NCBI RefSeq assembly: GCF_000775285.1
Contig: NZ_JJML01000002.1
Span: 62,001 to 126,000, forward strand
Direction of reading: 5' to 3'
From: Neosynechococcus sphagnicola sy1
GTDB lineage: Bacteria > Cyanobacteriota > Cyanobacteriia > Neosynechococcales > Neosynechococcaceae
Length of the DNA: 64,000 nt
Numbering within the stretch: the first letter of the stretch is position 1; every line of letters begins with the position of its first letter. Shown one piece after another: positions 56,869 to 64,000 of the stretch. A model generated the notes under the pieces. That model searched no databases and was not told the origin of the DNA. It was given only the letters and a program-made list of their open reading frames with translations. A program made the translations under genes and the position numbers.

Positions 56869-57369
56869 ATGATGTGTCCCTTATATTCCCCAGGTCTCTG
56901 GATGATTGTCTTGACCATCTGGCTGGCAGGAATGGCCTTCCCTCACCCCGCTGTTGCGGCTGGTGTTGATCCCTATGTAACCCGCTATCTCAGGGTGACT
57001 GAGCCGATTGCCTTGCCACTGAATGATCAGGGGCAAACTCGCCTGTTTTCCCCTGCAGACCTGTCGGTTGGCAAACGTTTGTTTGGGCAAAATTGCCAGA
57101 CTTGCCATGTGGGTGGCACCACCCTGCCGAATCCACAGGTATCCTTGTCCTTGGCAGATCTGCGGGGGGCGATGCCTGCCCGAGATCGCATTGATCCCTT
57201 GGTTGCCTATTTTCGTCAGCCCATGACCTATGACGGTAGGGAAGTCGCTGATTGGTGTCGTTCTGTGCCTGAAAGCTGGATGTCCCAGGCAGAAGTCGAA
57301 AATTTGGCGGCTTTTGTGCTGAAAGCTGCCCAGTCGGCTCCGGGGTGGGGAACGGAAACCTTTGAGTGA
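56869..57369 (+). CDS. psbV2: Cytochrome c-550-like PsbV2
   Basis: A 166-residue PsbV paralogue with a signal peptide (cleavage near AVAA, residue 31) and heme site CQTCH. Where PsbV has His as second axial ligand (EIAELHPS), this protein has Cys (EVADWCRS). PsbV2 of Thermosynechococcus is known to have unusual cysteine ligation of its heme. It lies 47 bp downstream of psbV, and a strong terminator follows. Its role, unlike that of PsbV, is uncertain. Confidence 0.88.
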   Translation: MMCPLYSPGLWMIVLTIWLAGMAFPHPAVAAGVDPYVTRYLRVTEPIALPLNDQGQTRLFSPADLSVGKRLFGQNCQTCHVGGTTLPNPQVSLSLADLRGAMPARDRIDPLVAYFRQPMTYDGREVADWCRSVPESWMSQAEVENLAAFVLKAAQSAPGWGTETFE

Positions 57370-57416
57370 TGAGCTACTGGCGCAGGAGGTAGGACTCCTG
57401 TCGCTGTTGGCTCCAG

Positions 57417-57444
57417 CCTCAGAGCCTTGTCTCTGAGGGTTTTC
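57417..57444 (+). terminator. Terminator after psbV2
   Basis: CCTCAGAG and CTCTGAGG form a perfect 8-bp stem with a CCTTGT loop, followed by GTTTTC. It separates psbV-psbV2 from petJ. Confidence 0.75.
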
Positions 57445-57549
57445 TCCCTAAAATGTAGAAGGGAATGTGTTTTTGAGATGCATCCATTCAGCATCGGTAT
57501 CTGAATGAGACCGTGTTACAAGTTGTTTGAAAGAGAGAGGAGAACGATT

Positions 57550-57882
57550 TTGAAAAGACTGCTTTCAGTGATCCTGTTGGCGATCGCTTTGGTGACCGTG
57601 GCCTTTGGCCGTCCTGCCTGGGCAGGTGATGAGGTTAGTGGCGCGAAGGTGTTTAGTGCCAACTGTGCTGCTTGCCACATGGGCGGTAACAACGTGATTA
57701 TGGCGAACAAAACCCTGAAGAAGGAAGCCCTAGAGAAGTATCAGATGAACTCTCTAGATGCCATCATGACTCAGGTCAAAAATGGTAAAAATGCGATGCC
57801 TGCCTTTGGCGGTCGTTTGACCGCCGCTCAAATTGAAGATGTAGCTGCCTATGTCTTGGGTCAATCGGGCAAAGGTTGGTAG
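57550..57882 (+). CDS. petJ: Cytochrome c6, TTG start
   Basis: A 110-residue soluble lumenal electron carrier between the cytochrome b6f complex and photosystem I. A signal peptide ends at AWA, the heme site is CAACH, and the second ligand Met is in KNAMPAFGG. The TTG at 57550 is chosen because GAGAGGAG lies 8-10 bp before it and the signal peptide begins MKRLL; an ATG at 57505 would add 15 charged residues. It follows psbV2 in the same direction. Confidence 0.92.
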   Translation: MKRLLSVILLAIALVTVAFGRPAWAGDEVSGAKVFSANCAACHMGGNNVIMANKTLKKEALEKYQMNSLDAIMTQVKNGKNAMPAFGGRLTAAQIEDVAAYVLGQSGKGW

Positions 57883-57949
57883 TTTGATCAAGGAACGGGT
57901 GGACAAATTCTGAGGAGACGACTGCTGGTTTTCTGAACTTTGCCAACCT

Positions 57950-57984
57950 AACCCTCTCTGGTTTTCTGGGGAGGGTTCTGTCTT
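57950..57984 (+). terminator. Terminator-like hairpin after petJ
   Basis: AACCCTC and GAGGGTT form a 7-bp stem around a 14-base loop, followed only by CTGTCTT. The U-tract is weak, so it may be a stabilising hairpin rather than a full terminator. Confidence 0.5.
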
Positions 57985-58008
57985 CAAACCATGGGAGTAT
58001 GTTCTGCG

Positions 58009-58317
58009 ATGTATAACTCAGAGAGCTTTACTCAACTGACGTTTCACTACGTCAACGGCGAAAAGGAAGCGTTTCAAGTTTATCTGCCCGAGGATGCCAC
58101 AGAGGCTGACCTGAATGTCCAAGAACAGGTGCAGCGCTTTCTCGATCAACGGTGGTGGATTTTCCATCTGCCAGATGAAACGGTTTGTATTCAGGCAGAA
58201 ACGGTGCTGAAGGTGGACATCCGACCCGCAGTCCTAGCCTATCGAGATGGGATGGTGTTTCCGGATGCCCAACGGGTCAGTGCCCTCAATCGGATGCATT
58301 CTGTTCGGGTTGGATAA
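58009..58317 (+). CDS. Conserved small protein, unknown
   Basis: A 102-residue soluble protein with alternating strands and helices (FTQLTFHYVNGEKEAFQVYL, RWWIFHLPDETVCIQAE, VLKVDIRPAVLAYRDG). I recognise no named family. The ATG at 58009 is used; an upstream one at 57991 is also in frame. It ends 4 bp before the DUF362 gene, so the two are probably co-transcribed. Confidence 0.65.
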   Translation: MYNSESFTQLTFHYVNGEKEAFQVYLPEDATEADLNVQEQVQRFLDQRWWIFHLPDETVCIQAETVLKVDIRPAVLAYRDGMVFPDAQRVSALNRMHSVRVG

Positions 58318-58321
58318 TCCT

Positions 58322-59285
58322 ATGACCTCTGCTGTGAGTTTGCTTCGTACTCTTTCCTACGATCTGCCCCTGCTCCAAGCCAACCTGGAGCGACTGCTGG
58401 CACCCCTCGGCGGTATGGCTGCCTTTGTGAAGCCGGGAGATCGTGTACTACTAAAACCCAACTTGCTCACCGGTGCCCGTCCGGGCAAGGAGTGTACAAC
58501 TCGCCCCGAACTGGTTTACAGTGTAGCCCAGCTGGTACAGGCGGCGGGTGGTCAGCCGTTCCTCGGGGGATAGTCCTGCCTTTGGCAGTGCTCGGGGGGT
58601 GGCAGTGGCGAATGGCTATCAATCCCTGCTCACGGACTTAGGGTTACCCATTGTTGACTTCCATGGTCACCGCTACCAAACCGCTAGTGAAACCCATAAC
58701 CATCTGCTGCTGTGTAAGGAGGCGATGGAGGCGGATGTGGTGATCAACCTGCCGAAGCTGAAGTCCCATGTGCAACTCACCCTGACTCTGGGGGTGAAGA
58801 ACTTATTTGGCTGTGTCCCTGGCAAAATGAAGGCCTGGTGGCATCTGGAAGCAGGCAAAGATAGCCAGCGCTTTGGAACGATGCTGGTGGAGACGGCGCG
58901 GGCGATCGCCCCAAATTTGACCATTCTGGATGGCATTATCGGCCATGAGGGCAATGGCCCCAGTGAGGGAGATCCTCGTCTTCTGGGAATTCTGGCAGCC
59001 TCTACCGATGTCTTTGCCCTGGATCGCACCATGGTCGAGATCCTTCAGGTCGATCCCTTGGTGGTGCCCACGGTGGCAGCGGCGCAGCGATTGGGTATCT
59101 GTCCCGATGGATCTGGGATTACCTTTCCCCTGCAGCATCCCCAAGAAATGCTAGTTTCCGATTGGCGCTTACCTGAGGAATTGGTGCCCATCGACTTTGG
59201 CATGCCCCGAATTTTGCGATCTACCTTCAAACACCTCTATATTCGCTGGATCAAAGAACCCCTGAAAGCCTATGTGCTGAACTAA
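58322..59285 (+). CDS. DUF362 domain protein, frameshifted
   Basis: A DUF362 protein of about 320 residues: GDRVLLKPNLLTGARPGKE, ADVVINLPKLKSHVQLTLTL, GVKNLFGCVPG and the later DGIIGHEGNGPSEGDPRLLG. The family is of unknown function, and some members carry ferredoxin-like clusters, which are absent here. The frame breaks at five G (58565-58569); removing one joins GGQPFLG to DSPAFGSARG. Confidence 0.87.
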
Positions 59286-59517
59286 ACCCAACTTCAGACG
59301 AAGCACAGGGTGCTGGAGGAGTCCAGAAGATCGGAGGCTGTTGAATGCTGGTTTCTGACTTATCAAGAATGTTTCCTGCCCAATCCGGTGTTACTTGCTG
59401 GACGCTACGATACAAAAATATGGTTAAGAAGCTTGTGGGCGATCGCTCCCTGACTGGAGGTCGAGACTATGGTAAAAGTACCATCCAGTTGTGGGATGAC
59501 TATCCATCCTCGCCGCT

Positions 59518-59676
59518 ATGCTACACACCTTGTCTCGCCTGCCCCATCGTTTCACAAATGCCCAACTGATTGCAGCAATTTTGCTGAATCTGTTCATAAT
59601 TCTCTGCTGTTTCATGGCCTTTGAAACCGCCTACCGGATTGAGCGTGGCCCTCAAGTGGTATCCTTCAGTTCTTGA
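59518..59676 (+). CDS. Small membrane protein, unknown (52 aa)
   Basis: A 52-codon ATG-to-TGA frame with one membrane helix (about residues 16-36) after a basic N-terminus (RLPHRF), so the N-terminus should be cytoplasmic. No family recognised. It lies between DUF362 and the YciI-like gene; the gap before it (59286-59517) shows nothing else. Confidence 0.4.
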   Translation: MLHTLSRLPHRFTNAQLIAAILLNLFIILCCFMAFETAYRIERGPQVVSFSS

Positions 59677-59699
59677 TGCTGCATCCTAGGGATATGACC

Positions 59700-59969
59700 A
59701 TGCCCAAATATGTTTTATGGGGAACCTACTGTGACAATGTGTTGGAGCGGCGGGCTCCCTATCGTCAAGCCCATCTGGAGGGCTTGGCCGCCCAGAAGTC
59801 GGCGGGGGTTTTGTTGACCATTGGGCCAACCCAGGATTTACGCCTCGTGTTTGGCCTCTATGAAGCTGCCGATGCAGACACTGTGCGGCAGTTAATTGAA
59901 GCGGATCCCTACTGGCAACATGGCATCTGGACAGATTATCAAGTCCACGAATGGATTCAAGCCCTTTAA
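59700..59969 (+). CDS. YciI-like protein
   Basis: An 89-residue protein with the YciI/dimeric alpha-beta barrel pattern: MPKYVLWGTYC, YRQAHLEGLAAQKSAGVLL with the conserved His, and EADPYWQHGIWTDYQVHEW. Biochemical role unknown in most members. The downstream hydrolase gene starts 19 bp before its stop. Confidence 0.85.
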   Translation: MPKYVLWGTYCDNVLERRAPYRQAHLEGLAAQKSAGVLLTIGPTQDLRLVFGLYEAADADTVRQLIEADPYWQHGIWTDYQVHEWIQAL

Positions 59970-60529
59970 GGGTTGTGCTCTGCCCTGGGTTTCATCCCCC
60001 TGAACTCACTGATCAGTTTTGGCAGGGTCTGGCCGAGCAAGTCTCAGATATGGCGATCCTGCCACCGCTGTGTTTCCCTGCCCCAGACTATCCGGCGTAC
60101 TCTCCGCTTCATATTCTGGCGTTTTTACACCACCATCTGCCAATTGCTGCTACTGCGCCCCCCTTGGTGTTTATTGGCTTCAGTGCTGGTGTGGTCGGGG
60201 CGATCGCCGCTGCGAATATTTGGCAGTATCAGGGAACGGTGCGCGCCCTGTTTGCCCTCGATGGCTGGGGGGTACCTCTGGCCGCTCCGTTTCCCATCCA
60301 TCGACTGAGTCATGATGCCTTTACCCACTGGAGTTCGGTCTTACTAGGGGGAGGAGATCCTAGTTTTTATGCCGATCCTGCTGTCCCCCATCTGGATTTA
60401 TGGCGATCGCCCCAAACCACCATCGGTTGGTGGATCTCCCGGTCAGGAGATCGGGGAGCGACGACTGCTGCCCAGTTCCTCGGTCAATGGCTGCGCCAGT
60501 ATGGGAATCAGGCGCAGCCAGCCCCGTAG
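59951..60529 (+). CDS. Alpha/beta hydrolase-like protein
   Basis: A 192-residue protein with a nucleophile elbow GFSAG near residue 76 and the oxyanion region LCPGFHPPEL near residue 10, so it looks like a compact alpha/beta hydrolase. A catalytic His near the C-terminus (RQYGNQ) is not evident, so activity is unsure. The ATG overlaps the end of the YciI-like gene. Confidence 0.7.
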   Translation: MDSSPLRVVLCPGFHPPELTDQFWQGLAEQVSDMAILPPLCFPAPDYPAYSPLHILAFLHHHLPIAATAPPLVFIGFSAGVVGAIAAANIWQYQGTVRALFALDGWGVPLAAPFPIHRLSHDAFTHWSSVLLGGGDPSFYADPAVPHLDLWRSPQTTIGWWISRSGDRGATTAAQFLGQWLRQYGNQAQPAP

Positions 60530-60609
60530 GCCGACACCTAAAAATGGCGGGGGACTAGCGCGACGGCCCCACCGCAACGGACACTGGGGAACAGTGGCAC
60601 TGTCCTGGG

Positions 60610-61863
60610 ATGTTTATGCTACCTACCCAACCCCCTCCCCGTGGGTTTACGACCCTCTTCAAGAATCACCCCTTCATGATGCTGTGGAGCGGACAGATTT
60701 TGTCCCAGGTGGCCGATAAGGTATTCCTTGTCCTACTGATCACCCTGATGGTGGACTATCGACCCCCCCCATGCCCTGGAAAATTCCATGAGTTCAGCGG
60801 TGATGGTCGCCAATACCCTGCCGGCAAGTTTTTCTGGGTTCAGCAGCGGGCATCTTTGTGGATCGCCACTCCAAGAAACACATTCTCACCGTGTGTAATC
60901 TATTACGTGGACTCTTGACCCTCACCATTCCCCTGCTGCCAAAGGAGTTTATTGGCCTGCTGGCGATCGCCTTTTTGGTCTCGATGCTGACCCAGTTTTT
61001 TGCTCCTGCCGAGCAGTCGGCCATTCCCCTACTAGTGGAAGCACCCGGATTAATGTCAGCTAACGCGCTATTCACCACAACAATCATCGGCTCCCTAATT
61101 GTCGGGTTTGCCATTGGCGAACCTCTGCTGAGTTGGGCGCGATCTACCCTTGGTGACTTTGGCCAGGAGTTGCTGGTGGGGGGGTCTGTATCTCACCGCT
61201 GCTGGAATTTTGCAGGGAATTCCCATTGGAGAGGATCGTCCCTCACTCCTGCACCGGATCGATCCCTGGAGTGATTTCAAAGCCGGACTCCACTACCTAA
61301 GACACGATCGCCGCATCAGCAGTGCCCTGATGCAACTTACCCTTCTCTATTCGGTATTTGCAGCTCTCATGGTGCTCGCAATTAACTTGGTGCAGGTTTT
61401 GGGTCTGAAGTCGAACCAGTTTGGGTTTCTCTTGGCTGCGGCGGGGGTGGGTATGGTCTTGGGAGCTGGCTTGCTCGGGCAATGGGGCGATCGCTATTCC
61501 CGTCAACCCCTCCCCCTTCTAGGCTTTCTGATTATGGGTTTGGCGTTGGCTGTCTTCACCCTGGTACATCATTTAGCCATCGGTCTGGGCTTGAGTGTGC
61601 TTTTGGGAATCGGAGCCGCCATGATTGGGGTGCCGATGCAAACACTAATCCAAAAACAAACCCCAGAATCAATGCGGGGCAAGGTATTTGGCTTTCAAAA
61701 TAATCTGGTGAATATTGCCCTGAGTGTACCGCTGGCGATCGCAGGCCCCCTCACCGACTGGCTCGGTCTACGGGGTGTCCTCCTGGGGATGAGCCTGCTG
61801 GTCATGGTGGGGGGAGGCTGGGCTTGGCAACGGGGGAACCCGATGTTCCAGGATGCGATCTGA
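60610..61863 (+). CDS. MFS transporter, several frameshifts
   Basis: Pieces of one major facilitator protein in three frames: FMMLWSGQILSQVADKVFLV, then GIFVDRHSKKHILTVCNLLRG, then FAPAEQSAIPLL, and finally FGFLLAAAGVGMVLGAGLLG and RGKVFGFQNNLVNIALSVP. Breaks fall in a C-rich run near 60763-60772, at an extra A near 60829 and at a G run near 61178-61185. With these repaired it is a 12-helix transporter of about 417 residues, possibly of the EntS or antibiotic-efflux type; the substrate is unknown. Confidence 0.82.
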
Positions 61864-62193
61864 GCCCACCTAGAGGGCGAGTCATTTCAGGGAACCTTGA
61901 CATTGAATTCCCTCTTTGCCGCCTCTCTGAATTGCCCATGGCATTCCCTCCCATGGAGACATGTTATTCCAGGATCACAAGATCTGGAAAACTGCTGATT
62001 TTACTGCAAAATCCCTAGGGGGATTGAATTATAATGTGGGTCTATGGTGCAGTAGGATACAAAAAACGGTTCTAAGTATCCGATGTAAGGTTTTACAACG
62101 CTGCTCAATCTCTGCATAGATTTTTTTAATTTAAATTCCACCAACACATTCAACCACACGTACAAACGCATCTCTGTTGAGGCTGTCAGCACT
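61864..62193 (+). promoter_or_regulatory. ilvB upstream region with TATAAT box
   Basis: No gene is visible in this 330 bp. TATAAT occurs at 62030-62035, but no good -35 box lies 16-18 bp before it. If it is the promoter, ilvB has a leader of about 150 nt. No attenuator-type leader peptide was found. Confidence 0.3.
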
Positions 62194-64000
62194 ATGAAGC
62201 GAATGAAGGTTCAGGACTTGGAGTATGTGGGTACAGGCCGAGTTTCCCTTAATGTACCTCCTGATGCTCCGGTAACGGTTTTCAAAGGAGTCTCAGGAGC
62301 CTTTGCCCTCATTGATAGTCTGCGGCGGCACGGTGTCAAACACATCTTTGGCTATCCTGGCGGTGCGATTCTGCCGATCTATGATGAGTTGTATCGAGCG
62401 GAAGCGGCGGGGGGAATTCACCATATCCTGGTGCGCCATGAACAGGGGGGCAGCCCATGCCGCCGATGGCTATGCCCGTGCGACGGGAGAAGTGGGTGTC
62501 TGCTTTGCAACCTCTGGCCCAGGAGCCACCAACTTAGTCACGGGGATCGCGACGGCACACATGGACTCGATCCCAATGGTGGTGGTCACCGGCCAAGTCA
62601 GTCTCGCGGCCATTGGTACCGATGCCTTCCAAGAAACCGACATTTATGGCATTACCCTGCCCATTGTCAAGCATTCCTATGTGGTACGTGACCCCAAGGA
62701 CATGGGGCGGATTGTGGCGGAAGCATTCCATATTGCCAGTACGGGGCGACCCGGCCCTGTTTTAATCGATGTCCCCAAGGACGTGGGTCTGAAGACCTTT
62801 GACTATACGCCGGTAGAACCCGGTAGCGTCAAACTTCCTGGCTATCGTCCCACGGTTAAGGGAAATTCCCGTCAGGTGCCCCAAGCCCTTGCCCTGATCC
62901 GTCAGGCTCGACGACCTCTGCTGTACGTCGGGGGAGGAGCGATCACCGCCACTGCCCATGGCGAGATTCAACAGTTGGCTGAATACTTCCAAATTCCGGT
63001 GACCACCACCCTGATGGGGAAGGGAGCCTTTGACGAAAGCCATCCTCTTTCCCTGGGGATGTTGGGAATGCACGGCACCGCCTATGCCAATTTTGCCGTC
63101 AGTGAGTGTGACTTGCTGATTGCGGTGGGGGCTCGTTTTGATGACCGAGTGACCGGGAAACTGGCTGAATTTGCCTCTCGGGCGCAGGTGATCCACATTG
63201 ATATTGATCCAGCAGAAGTAGGCAAAAATCGCGGACCTCAGGTGCCGATCGTCGGAGATGTGCGATCGGTTTTAATCGAGATTATGCGCCGGATTCAGGA
63301 AGAGCAAATCCCTGCTGAGTCAGGTCTCACCCAAGCCTGGTTGCAGCAAATTCAGTCTTGGCGACAGGACTATCCCCTGGTGATACCTACCTATGCAGAC
63401 AGTCTCGCTCCTCAACAAGTGATTGTGGAGGTGGGTCGTCAAGCTCCCCATGCCTTCTATACCACCGATGTCGGTCAGCATCAGATGTGGGCGGCTCAGT
63501 TTTTGAAGACAGGGCCGCGCCGCTGGATTTCCAGTGCAGGACTGGGAACCATGGGCTATGGACTTCCGGCTGCCATGGGAGCCAAGATGGCTCTACCCGA
63601 TGAAACGGTCATTTGCATCAGTGGCGATGCCAGCTTCCAAATGAATTTTCAGGAATTGGCAACCCTGGCACAGTACGGAATTCATGTCAAAACGGTAATT
63701 ATCAATAATGGCTGGCAGGGGATGGTGCGCCAGTGGCAGGAAGCCTTCTATGGGGAGCGCTACTCTTCCTCCAATATGGAAGTTGGCATGCCTGATTTTG
63801 TCTTACTTGCTCAGGCGTTTGGGATCAAGGGCATGCTGCTCCAGGAGCCATCTCAACTACCAACCGTGATTGCTGAAATGCTCGCCCACGATGGCCCTGT
63901 ATTAGTGGATGCTCGGGTGCGCCGGAACGAAAATTGCTACCCCATGGTGGCACCCGGCAAGAGTAATGCCCAAATGGTCGGGTTACCTGAGCAGCGGCAA
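62194..64000 (+). CDS. ilvB: Acetolactate synthase large subunit, frameshifted, runs off window
   Basis: The TPP-dependent enzyme of branched-chain amino acid synthesis. [17 protein letters not shown], the catalytic Glu in [40 protein letters not shown], the FAD-site [10 protein letters not shown], and the TPP motif [16 protein letters not shown] with [12 protein letters not shown] are present. The frame breaks at six G (62445-62450); removing one joins HEQGA to AHAADGYAR. The C-terminal end lies outside the window. Confidence 0.93.

Overview
The window is cyanobacterial chromosome. The evidence is genes for phycobilisome degradation (nblA), photosystem II cytochromes (psbV, psbV2), cytochrome c6 (petJ), Mg-chelatase (chlI), NDH-1 subunits and assembly factors (ndhL, a CRR6-type protein), cyanobacterial DUF3007 and DUF2811 proteins, a B12-dependent nrdJ, and many copies of the HIP1 octamer GCGATCGC. 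The psbV-psbV2-petJ order points to a freshwater or thermal lineage of the Leptolyngbya, Neosynechococcus or Thermosynechococcus kind, but species cannot be fixed from this.

Bases 1-6540 are an accessory island. At least eight integron attC sites in one orientation (159-5556) separate cassettes that carry a zinc-ribbon protein, a lipoprotein, a secreted AT-rich protein, a protein with a HEPN-like motif, and a UPF0175/DUF3368 toxin-antitoxin pair. No IntI-type integrase is in view, so within the window this is a cluster of attC sites lacking an integrase; the array runs off the left edge. Three arrays of a 53-bp HIP1-containing repeat lie inside cassettes, and one cassette holds a 134-bp MITE. 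The island ends at a broken phage-type tyrosine recombinase, its probable arm-site iterons, and tRNA-Val(CAC).

Bases 6600-31000 are core genome: radC, a copper-export pair under a MerR-type promoter, a GT9 glycosyltransferase, crr6, mtnA, dapB, chlI, ruvC, a DUF6745 two-gene unit, peptidoglycan and tRNA-modification genes, glgX, trpA-DUF3007-ndhL, a STAS protein, trpD-carA, nblA and plsY.

Bases 31300-34000 hold a four-gene signalling operon (receiver, Hpt, receiver-PP2C phosphatase, K+-channel-like protein). Then come cysE, nrdJ, an NAD-salvage operon (pncB-nadD-nrtR), nurA, an NDH-2/NdbB-like oxidoreductase, a tnpB remnant, an aminotransferase, a ParC/GyrA-like topoisomerase subunit, a CPA-type antiporter, a P-loop-less CobO homologue, rph and hemJ.

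At 55825-55987, seven co-oriented DnaA-box-like 9-mers form a candidate replication origin just upstream of psbV-psbV2-petJ. The window closes with DUF362, YciI, hydrolase and MFS genes and the 5' part of ilvB, which runs off the right edge.

More than ten conserved housekeeping genes are split by single-base indels, mostly an extra G or C in a homopolymer. This pattern is better explained by sequence error than by decay, so these genes are annotated as single loci with the frameshift noted.
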